NCBI GenBank assembly: GCA_050331475.1
Contig: JBHJGU010000104.1
Location: 1-14,865 of the forward strand
From: JBHJGU01 sp050331475
GTDB lineage: Bacteria; Pseudomonadota; Alphaproteobacteria; Caulobacterales; Maricaulaceae
Direction: 5' to 3'
Length of the DNA: 14,865 nucleotides
Positions 6,712-13,104 of this stretch are shown here, one piece after another. Under the pieces are notes generated by a model that ran no database searches, was not told where the DNA came from, and was given only the letters and a program-made list of their open reading frames with translations. Numbering within the stretch: position 1 is the first letter of the stretch; each line of letters opens with the position of its first letter. A program made the translations under genes and the position numbers.

Positions 6712-6736
6712 TCACAACAAAAGCAGGAGACGAGAC

Positions 6737-9715
6737 GTGACGTTTAACGAACGCCGCGGTCGCTGGTTTGCGACCACGATTCTAGCGACCTTCGCCGCGG
6801 GGACCGCGCAAATGGCCGCCGCTCAGGAGGTCGAGCAGACCCCTGAGCCCGTCGACACCGCGCAACAGGATTTGGCTCAGGTCGAGCAGATTGTCGTCAC
6901 CGGGTCGCGCTTGGCCCGACCCGGTCTGGAGTCCGCAAGCCCGGTGACGGTTGTCGACTCCGCGGAAGTCAATCTCACCGGCACGGTCAACATTGAGATC
7001 CTGCTCAACACTTTGCCCCAGACTGTTTCGGGTCTGACCAACACCTCCAACAACCCGGGCAACGGCACCGCGACGATCGATCTGCGCGGCTTAGGCGCGC
7101 CCCGGACGTTGGTGCTGGTGGACGGCATTCGCTTCGTGCCATCCGGCGCAGGCGGGGTGACGGACATCAACTCCGTCCCGGCCTCGCTGGTGGAACGCGT
7201 TGACGTGGTGACCGGCGGCGCTGGGGCGATTTATGGGTCGGATGCGTTGGCGGGCGTGGTTAACTTCGTTCTCCGTGATGATTTCGAAGGCGTTGAACTC
7301 GACGGCCAATACAGCCTCACGGGCCAAGGCGACGGCGAAGTCCTCGACCTGTCGGTGACTTTAGGCGGTAACTTCGCCGGCGGGCGCGGTAATGCGGTTC
7401 TTTCGGCAAGCTACACCGATCGGAACCCGGTGTTCCAAGGCGATCGTGAATTTTCGTTCTTCGAATTGGCCGACGCCACCGTCGACGCGTCTCAAGCGTT
7501 TGCGGTGTTTGACGGCATCCCGGCGGTCCCCGCCGGCGCGACCTTGCCGGCCGAAGAAGGTGGCGTTCCAGGCTTTGAGACGGGTGGGTCCTCGGGCAAC
7601 CTCGGCTCGACCCTGTTTACCGGCATCGATTTCGGCGACGGCGCAGGTCCGGTTCTGTCCACATTCGACCCCGACGGAACCATTCGCCCGTTTACGACGG
7701 CGGACTTGTTCAACTTCGCACCGTTCAACTTCCTGCAAATTCCGCAGGAACGCTTCAACATCACAGGCATAGCAAGCTACGAAGTTAACCAATATATCGA
7801 GTTCTTCTCCCGGGGTGTGTTCACGCAAAACCGGGTCGACCAAGAGCTTGCGCCCACGCCGGTGTTCTTGGGCCTCGCGGGCAACCCACAAGCGGTTGTA
7901 AATGTGGACAACCCCTTCTTGACGCCCGAAGCTCAGGACCTGTTTGCGACCCAACTTGATGAAGATGGGGACGGCCTTGTGGAGCTGACGCTGGGTCGCC
8001 GCTTGGCGGAAAGCACGAGCCGCCAGTCGCTTAACGAATTCGATGTGTTCCAAATTGTTGTCGGCGGCCGAGGCAATCTGCCTGGCGAATTCTTGGAAGA
8101 ACGGGGTTGGCGTTGGGACCTGTCGATCGCCCACGCCGAGTCGACGGCGAACACCGTGCTCTTTGGTGACGCTAGCCTGGATAACTTTCTCCAAGGCCTG
8201 CTGGTGACCACCGATGACGCCGGTAACCCAGTTTGTATTGACCCCTCGGGCGGCTGTGCGCCGATCAATATTTTTGGTGCGGGGAACATCTCTCCTGAGG
8301 CGGTTGATTTCATCGACCTATCGGCGAACGAGATCATCCAGACCGAAACCACCGTGATTACGCTGACCTCGAGCGGCGATGTCGTGGAAATCCCCTGGAC
8401 TGGGGAGAGCGCGGCCCTTTCCATCGGGGTCGAGTATCGGGAGGAATTAAGCGCCTCCTTCCCCGATGACAACTTAGCCACCGGTAACGTGTTGGGCTTT
8501 AACGACAGCCCGCCCGTCGCTGGCTCCTTCAACGTCATCGAGTTTTTCTTCGAAGGCCGCGTGCCGATCGTGCGTGACCTGCCCTTCGCGCAAACGATCG
8601 ATTTGCAATTCGGCTATCGCTTCTCGGATTTTTCGACGATCGGCAGCGTGAACACCTTCTTCGGTGGCGGCGATTGGCAGGTTTATGACGATCTGCGGCT
8701 TCGCGGCCTGTTCCAGCGCGCCGTGCGCGCGCCGAACATCGCCGAATTGTTCTCCCCGCAAGTGATCAACTTCCCCGGCGCGGCGGACCCGTGCGCGGCG
8801 GACGGCGCGGGCGGCGCGTTTGACCCGACCGTGCCGGGTCTGACCGAGTTCTGTATCGCCGCCGGCGTTCCGGCGGATGCGGTGAACACGCCGCTCATCC
8901 AGCTCCCCGCGGCGCAAGTCACCGCGTTTGGCGGCGGCAACCCGGACTTGGACGCTGAGACGTCTCGGACGATTACCGCAGGCGCCATTTTTCAACCCAG
9001 CTTCGCTCCGGGCCTAAGTGTCACGGCGGACTACTTCAACATTATAGTTGAAGACGTGATCGCTGCATTTGGCGGAACCGCGCAAAATGTCATCAACCAG
9101 TGCTTCCTGGTGTTCCAAGACCTCTCCAACGAGTTTTGTGAGGTGATCAATCGTGGTCCCTCGGGTCTGATTTCGGAGGTCTTCCTGGTCAGCCAAAACG
9201 CGGCGTTTTTGTCCACCGAAGGCATCGATCTTCAGGTGAATTACGGCTTCGATGTTCGCGATATTGGGCTTCCTGATGCGGGCTCCGTCGACCTGTCTTT
9301 CATCGGCACATACCTGCTCGAAGACGATTTCCAAGCGGATAGTGTGTCACCGGTCAACGAGTGCGCGGGCATCTTCGGCGACGTGTGCGGCGAGCCGAAC
9401 GCCCGGGTGCGGTTCACCTCCCGCGCCACGTGGAACTACGGCCCGCTGTCGTTATCCACGCGGTATCGCTGGATTTCGGGCACGAGCTCGGACGCGTTCG
9501 GCGGGGTTCGCGACGAGTTGGACGCGGAAGGGTTCTTGGATATCACGGGCTTCTATGATGTGACCGAGAACTTCCGGGTTCGCGCCGGTGTTCTCAACAT
9601 CACCGGCAATGATCCGCCGATCATCGGGGAAAACGAAGAGCAGGCGAACACCTTCCCCGCTACGTTCGAGGTGCTGGGCCGGCAAATCTTCTTCGGCGGT
9701 ACCGTTAACTTCTAA
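6737..9715 (+). CDS. TonB-dependent outer-membrane receptor, substrate unknown
   Basis: This is a 22-strand-type outer-membrane channel that should import a scarce ligand using TonB energy. The GTG at 6737 follows AGGAG (6725-6729) by seven bases and gives 992 residues. An open in-frame stretch of 31 codons upstream is Arg/Lys-rich and contains the leader hairpin, so it was rejected. A signal peptide ends near AAA-Q (residues 27-30). A TonB box (EQIVVTG, 50-56) follows, then the plug domain (to about 190) with LRGLGAPRTLVLVDG and the VERVDVVTGGAGAIYGSDA signature, then the barrel ending in the OMP-type terminal Phe (GGTVNF). An acidic DEDGDG (408-413) could bind calcium. Receptors of this subclass are numerous in Caulobacterales and sphingomonads. 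The ligand cannot be assigned, and no transporter partner is adjacent other than the more distant symporter. Confidence 0.93.
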   Translation: MTFNERRGRWFATTILATFAAGTAQMAAAQEVEQTPEPVDTAQQDLAQVEQIVVTGSRLARPGLESASPVTVVDSAEVNLTGTVNIEILLNTLPQTVSGLTNTSNNPGNGTATIDLRGLGAPRTLVLVDGIRFVPSGAGGVTDINSVPASLVERVDVVTGGAGAIYGSDALAGVVNFVLRDDFEGVELDGQYSLTGQGDGEVLDLSVTLGGNFAGGRGNAVLSASYTDRNPVFQGDREFSFFELADATVDASQAFAVFDGIPAVPAGATLPAEEGGVPGFETGGSSGNLGSTLFTGIDFGDGAGPVLSTFDPDGTIRPFTTADLFNFAPFNFLQIPQERFNITGIASYEVNQYIEFFSRGVFTQNRVDQELAPTPVFLGLAGNPQAVVNVDNPFLTPEAQDLFATQLDEDGDGLVELTLGRRLAESTSRQSLNEFDVFQIVVGGRGNLPGEFLEERGWRWDLSIAHAESTANTVLFGDASLDNFLQGLLVTTDDAGNPVCIDPSGGCAPINIFGAGNISPEAVDFIDLSANEIIQTETTVITLTSSGDVVEIPWTGESAALSIGVEYREELSASFPDDNLATGNVLGFNDSPPVAGSFNVIEFFFEGRVPIVRDLPFAQTIDLQFGYRFSDFSTIGSVNTFFGGGDWQVYDDLRLRGLFQRAVRAPNIAELFSPQVINFPGAADPCAADGAGGAFDPTVPGLTEFCIAAGVPADAVNTPLIQLPAAQVTAFGGGNPDLDAETSRTITAGAIFQPSFAPGLSVTADYFNIIVEDVIAAFGGTAQNVINQCFLVFQDLSNEFCEVINRGPSGLISEVFLVSQNAAFLSTEGIDLQVNYGFDVRDIGLPDAGSVDLSFIGTYLLEDDFQADSVSPVNECAGIFGDVCGEPNARVRFTSRATWNYGPLSLSTRYRWISGTSSDAFGGVRDELDAEGFLDITGFYDVTENFRVRAGVLNITGNDPPIIGENEEQANTFPATFEVLGRQIFFGGTVNF

Positions 9716-9742
9716 TCTCCCTACCTGGCTGAGTTTCACTCC

Positions 9743-9772
9743 AAGAGGCGGCGCTTGCGTCGCCTCTTTTTT
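9743..9772 (+). terminator. Intrinsic terminator of the receptor gene
   Basis: AAGAGGCG (9743-9750) pairs with CGCCTCTT (9761-9768) around a GC-rich loop that can add two more pairs. The stem runs straight into TTTTTT. It lies 28 bases after the receptor stop codon, so DUF547 downstream is probably transcribed separately. Confidence 0.85.
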
Positions 9773-9922
9773 CTTGCCACGACCGTTTGGACTTTCTCGT
9801 CAGTTTTTTCATCACCGCGCGAGCGTGACAGGCCCGGCGATCAAACTCGCGCGAGTCCGTCGGCGAAGAGGGAAAACATCCTTATATATCGCCGCGTCAT
9901 TCGGTTTTTCAGGAGATATCCG
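9773..9922 (+). promoter_or_regulatory. Upstream region of the DUF547 gene with a 12-bp palindrome
   Basis: After the terminator, 150 bases lead to the DUF547 start. GCGATCAA (9837-9844) directly abuts the perfect palindrome ACTCGCGCGAGT (9845-9856). A -10-like TATATA lies at 9883-9888, but no good -35 is found 16-18 bases before it. The AGGAG ribosome site is at 9911-9915. The palindrome sits where a regulator of that promoter could bind. Confidence 0.4.
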
Positions 9923-10774
9923 ATGCGCTTAATTCGTGCGGCCGCGGCCGCGATCATCGCGTGCGCCGCCCCCGCCGCCGCATCTGCCCAAGGCCTAGCC
10001 AAACTCTTTGTGCCCAGCGTCAAGGTATTTGACGAGCGGTTCTTGGAGTTCGGATCAAACACCGGGGTCGACAACAGCGCGTTCAACGCCTTCCTGGAAA
10101 CCTACACAGCGCTCGACGCCGATGGCGTGCGCCGGGTCGATTACGGCGCGGTGACCGACGCGGATTCGGCGGCTTTGAGCGCGTATGTGGACGCTTTGGA
10201 AGCGGTGAAGGTCACCGACTTGTCCCGCGACGAGGCCCTTGCGCATTGGATGAACCTCTACAATGCGGGCACCATCGAAGTGTTGCTGGACAATTATCCG
10301 GTCGACTCAATCCGCGACATCCGGCCCAATTTGTTCTCCATTGGCCCTTGGGACATCAAATTGTTCACCGTCGAAGGCGTGGAAATGTCGCTCAACGACA
10401 TCGAACACGGCGTTGTTCGCCCAGTCTTCCAGGACCAGCGGGTGCATTACGGGCTGAACTGCGCAGCGTTTTCGTGCCCGAATTTGGGCGGCGAGGCGTT
10501 TGAAGGCGACCAAGTGTTTGAGCAGTTAAACGCCAACGCCAAAGCCTATGTGAACAGCGCTCGCGGCGCCACCGTTGACGATCGAGGCCGGGTGACCGCG
10601 TCGAAAATCTATCAATGGTTCATCAGCGATTTCGGCGGCGATGAAGCGGGCGTTTTGACCGAGCTGCGTCAGTGGGCGGAGCCGGAATTGAAAGCGCAAC
10701 TCGATGCGGTCGATGACATCAAAGACTTTGACTATGATTGGACGTTAAATGACGCGGCTAAAGCGGGCAGCTAA
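9923..10774 (+). CDS. Secreted DUF547-domain protein
   Basis: The ATG at 9923 follows AGGAG by seven bases and opens a 283-residue protein with a clear signal peptide (positive start, Ala-rich core, ASA-Q cleavage near residue 22). The frame is open 56 codons further upstream but would run back into the terminator, so it was rejected. DUF547 hallmarks are HWMNLYNAG (108-116), DNYPVDSIRDI (123-133), the LNDIEH motif (157-162) and HYGLNCAAFSCPNLGG (175-190), with two conserved cysteines (Cys180, Cys185) that could be catalytic or bonded. The biochemical function of DUF547 is not established to my knowledge. The protein is likely periplasmic or surface-attached, but there is no lipobox. It sits behind the TonB-dependent receptor but after a terminator. 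Confidence 0.9.
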   Translation: MRLIRAAAAAIIACAAPAAASAQGLAKLFVPSVKVFDERFLEFGSNTGVDNSAFNAFLETYTALDADGVRRVDYGAVTDADSAALSAYVDALEAVKVTDLSRDEALAHWMNLYNAGTIEVLLDNYPVDSIRDIRPNLFSIGPWDIKLFTVEGVEMSLNDIEHGVVRPVFQDQRVHYGLNCAAFSCPNLGGEAFEGDQVFEQLNANAKAYVNSARGATVDDRGRVTASKIYQWFISDFGGDEAGVLTELRQWAEPELKAQLDAVDDIKDFDYDWTLNDAAKAGS

Positions 10775-10792
10775 AGCCATTCTATAGGCAAG

Positions 10793-10833
10793 GATCGCCG
10801 CCGGCTCGCTTATTTAAGCGTTCGGCGGCGATC
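10793..10833. terminator. Strong hairpin between convergent genes (probable bidirectional terminator)
   Basis: GATCGCCGCCG (10793-10803) pairs perfectly with CGGCGGCGATC (10823-10833). Within it CGCTT (10807-10811) pairs with AAGCG (10816-10820) around ATTT. It lies 18 bases after the DUF547 stop, between convergent transcription units. There is no clean U-tract on either strand, so its strength as an intrinsic terminator is uncertain. A role as an mRNA 3'-end stabiliser is also possible. Confidence 0.6.
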
Positions 10834-11071
10834 AGATCAGCTTGATTTTATCGGCCACGGCTTCCCAGCCCTGACCTTCATGAATGATTGTGTAGACGTC
10901 GTACTTGCCGAATATTTTTGAGGTTAACCAAGACGCGCCGCGTTGAGTGAAAAGCTCACAAATCACCGCGCTGGTCGGGCCCGGCGGTTTGCCTGCGCCA
11001 CCGCCAAAAACGCCGGCGATCTTGGTTTCTTGATAAGCTCGCGAATGCGGTGGTGAGCGATTATTTTCAAG
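10832..11071 (-). pseudogene. Open 79-codon stretch in frame after the symporter stop; possible gene remnant or readthrough tail
   Basis: Directly after the symporter's TAA (complement of 11072-11074) the same frame stays open for 79 codons to a TGA at 10834-10832. The stretch has no ATG or TTG. One internal GTG (before Ile-Cys-Glu) would leave about 42 residues. The translation looks protein-like, with KIAGVFGGGAGKPPGPTSAV followed further on by a basic/aromatic C-terminal part (SKIFGKYDVYTIIHEGQGW) and ending KIKLI. I do not recognise the family. It is less GC-rich than neighbouring genes. It could be a decayed small gene that lost its start, a readthrough extension, or chance. The stop codon lies at the edge of the convergent hairpin. 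Confidence 0.3.
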
Positions 11072-12448
11072 TTACTGTTTTATCGTCAAAAGGCCTGTAC
11101 TTGGCGAAACCGCGACCCCCACATAGGCCGCGACCCCGCCCAGTACTGAGATCAAGAACCCGCCTTGAACGCCGCCGATCCACTCCAATCCGGCGAGTAA
11201 GACGAATTGCACGATGACCGCTGCGCTCGCCGCAGCGCCGCCGCCAAAGCTGCGACCGAAAATCGCAAACAGCACCGGCGCCACCAGCACCCCGCCCACC
11301 GACGCCGCAGCCGTGACGATCTCGCGAATGCCTTCGCCGGAGGCCGCAATCGCGGTCGCCGCCAATCCCGCCAAAACGGTCATCGCCCGCGCCGCGCGCA
11401 AGTATTCCCGATCTGTGGCTCCCGGGCGCAGACGGCGATAGCCGCTTTCTGTGGCCACCGCGGCGACCGCTAGAATGGCGCTGTCCACCGAGCTTAAAAT
11501 GGCGGACACCAGGGCGCCCGCGAACACCACATAGAGCCAAGGCGGGAGCAGCGCTTGGGCGAGGTCCGAGACAAAAGCTTCGCCCTCGCCAAGCCCGAGC
11601 CCCAAATGCGGACCGATTAGCCCTAACACCACCGGCAGGCCGCACACCGCCACATAAATGCCCGCGCCCGTCATGGCGCCAACGCGCGCCACGGTCGGGG
11701 TTTTCGCGCCCAACGCCCGCGCAATGGCTTCTTGCGCGACGATGGAGGCGAAGATCGGCACGAGCCACAGCTCAACCTGGTCGACCCAGCTTTCCCCCGC
11801 CCCTTCGAACGCCCATTGCTCGGCGGGAACCGCCGCAAAGGCCGGGCCGAGTCCGCCGGCCGCGTTAAAGGCCAAAACCGTCAAAACCCCGAGCACGAGG
11901 ATCAGGATCACGCCCTGGAGAGCGTCAGTGACCACATCGCCCAAAAGCCCGCCTAACAGCGTGTAAGCGATCACCACGCTCGCCCCGGCGCCAAGCGCGG
12001 GCAAGAACCCGAGCCCCGAAACCGACGCTACGATGGCGGCCAGCGCGAAGAGCTGCGCCGCCGCCCAGATCGCGCCCGAGGCGGCGATAGCGAGCGCGGC
12101 CAAGGTTTCGGTGGAGCGCCCATACCGCTCGCGCAGGAAATCCGCCAAGGTCATCGCGCCCGACGCGCGCAGCCGACCGACGATAAAGAGGCCCAAAAGG
12201 AAGATGCCCAGCCCATAGGCCAAGGGCTCGATCCGAGCGGCCGACAGCCCCGCCTCCGCCACCTCCCCGGTGAGCGCGACCACAGACTCTGAGGCGAACC
12301 AGGTGGCGAAAAACGACATGGCGATGGCCAGAACGCCAAGCCGTCGCCCCGCCACCAGGTAATCCGCATCCGAAGCCATGCCGCGCGACGCCCAAGCCGC
12401 GATCGCCAATTGCGCGAGCACATAAACACCGACCGCGACCGTGAGCAT
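11072..12448 (-). CDS. Sodium:solute symporter family (SSS) protein
   Basis: This is a polytopic inner-membrane transporter that couples Na+ entry to uptake of a small solute; the substrate is not deducible. Its 458 residues are strongly hydrophobic with roughly a dozen membrane segments. Family marks are DYLVAGRRLG (29-38), the loop YTLLGGLLGDVVTDALQG (162-179), AQEAIARALGAKT (238-250), and SAILSSVDSAIL (315-326), which corresponds to the Na2-site region. The ATG at 12448 has a GGGGGAGGG ribosome site close upstream. It is divergent from the PepSY gene and convergent with DUF547. Its length is at the short end for the family. An unexplained in-frame open stretch follows its TAA stop. Confidence 0.9.
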   Translation of the reverse strand: MLTVAVGVYVLAQLAIAAWASRGMASDADYLVAGRRLGVLAIAMSFFATWFASESVVALTGEVAEAGLSAARIEPLAYGLGIFLLGLFIVGRLRASGAMTLADFLRERYGRSTETLAALAIAASGAIWAAAQLFALAAIVASVSGLGFLPALGAGASVVIAYTLLGGLLGDVVTDALQGVILILVLGVLTVLAFNAAGGLGPAFAAVPAEQWAFEGAGESWVDQVELWLVPIFASIVAQEAIARALGAKTPTVARVGAMTGAGIYVAVCGLPVVLGLIGPHLGLGLGEGEAFVSDLAQALLPPWLYVVFAGALVSAILSSVDSAILAVAAVATESGYRRLRPGATDREYLRAARAMTVLAGLAATAIAASGEGIREIVTAAASVGGVLVAPVLFAIFGRSFGGGAAASAAVIVQFVLLAGLEWIGGVQGGFLISVLGGVAAYVGVAVSPSTGLLTIKQ

Positions 12449-12533
12449 GTCCGCCCTCCCCCGGCTGGTCTTGACGGCAACGGTTCAGCCGGTCGACCCT
12501 TGCGCGGTCAAGCGTTTTTACCAAAGGTCGCCC
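12449..12533. promoter_or_regulatory. Divergent control region between the symporter and PepSY genes
   Basis: Eighty-five bases separate the two starts. A TTGACG (12471-12476) on the plus strand is a good -35 box, but no convincing -10 follows at the usual distance. The symporter ribosome site occupies the left end, and AAAGGT for the PepSY gene lies near the right end. No palindrome was seen. Confidence 0.35.
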
Positions 12534-13076
12534 ATGAAACCTCAGAAGCTGCTGCGCCAAGTCCACCATTGGGGGTCGCTCGTCATCATGGTGCAGATGG
12601 GGCTGGTGATCGGCGCCGGTCTCCTACTGATGCTGAAAAAGGAGTTCGATTGGATCCAACCGCCCACCCAAAAAGGCGTCGAACGGGCGGCTGTGCCCTC
12701 GCTCAGCCTGGCTGAGATGTGGGCCGAAGTCAGCGCGCTTGAGGCGTTTGAGGGGGTGGCTTGGGCGGATCTGGACCGGGTGGACGTGAAACCGGACAAA
12801 GGCGTCGTCAAATTCGTTGCGCCCAACCGTTGGGAAGCGCAAATCGACGCGACGACCGGTGAGATCGTGCAACTCGCCTATCGACGCTCAGACTTAATCG
12901 AGCAGCTTCATGACGGGTCATTCTTCGCCGATTGGGTGAAACTTTATGTGTTTTTGCCCACAGGCGTGGGGCTTCTGATCCTCTGGGCGAGCGGGATTTA
13001 TCTGTTTATCTTGCCCCACGCCAAGCGCTACAGACGGGCGCGCACCAAACAGAGCAAACGCACCGTCTCCGCATGA
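12534..13076 (+). CDS. Two-TM PepSY-domain membrane protein
   Basis: The 180-residue protein starts at ATG 12534 (AAGGT six bases upstream). An N-terminal basic segment with the conserved RQVHHW (8-13) leads into membrane helix 1 (about 15-34). A periplasmic PepSY-like domain (about 76-118; motifs VDVKPDKGVVKFVAPNRWE and DATTGEIVQ) follows, with the family's LIEQLHDGSFF link (121-131). Membrane helix 2 (about 138-160) precedes a strongly basic cytoplasmic tail. Relatives of the PepSY-associated TM group often accompany TonB-dependent uptake, and some are implicated in metal-siderophore reduction. The paired His residues could bind haem, but that is inference. The frame is open 31 codons upstream without support from a ribosome site. 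The Asp-box gene follows after 28 bases, so they probably share a transcript. Confidence 0.85.
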   Translation: MKPQKLLRQVHHWGSLVIMVQMGLVIGAGLLLMLKKEFDWIQPPTQKGVERAAVPSLSLAEMWAEVSALEAFEGVAWADLDRVDVKPDKGVVKFVAPNRWEAQIDATTGEIVQLAYRRSDLIEQLHDGSFFADWVKLYVFLPTGVGLLILWASGIYLFILPHAKRYRRARTKQSKRTVSA

Positions 13077-13104
13077 GCGGACGGGCGCTCATGGGGAGAG
13101 ATCA

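Larger units (their letters stand above)
6363..6736. promoter_or_regulatory. 374-bp intergenic control region ahead of the TonB-dependent receptor
   Basis: No coding region is seen here, and the stretch is AT-richer than its surroundings. It holds several inverted repeats, listed separately where strong. CTACGCG (6395-6401) pairs with CGCGTAG (6414-6420) across 12 bases, and ATAGC (6483-6487) pairs with GCTAT (6495-6499). The CGATCAA core occurs four times. Two promoter guesses are possible: TTGACC (6609-6614) with AATACC (6631-6636), and TTGATC (6472-6477) with GCTATT (6495-6500). A GACTC CcrM-type site is at 6512-6516. The density of symmetric sites suggests a regulated promoter. Confidence 0.5.

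Noticed and set aside
6644..6736. Start of the TonB-dependent receptor at 6644
   Set aside because: The first 31 residues would be highly basic and would cover the leader hairpin. The GTG at 6737 has a proper ribosome site and gives a normal signal peptide.
7361..8194. Long open frame on the minus strand inside the receptor gene
   Set aside because: It is antisense to a clearly conserved coding region, has no recognisable domain, and is typical of GC-rich shadow frames.
9755..9922. Longer DUF547 protein starting within the receptor terminator
   Set aside because: ATG 9923 has AGGAG upstream and opens a signal peptide, whereas the extension begins inside the terminator stem.
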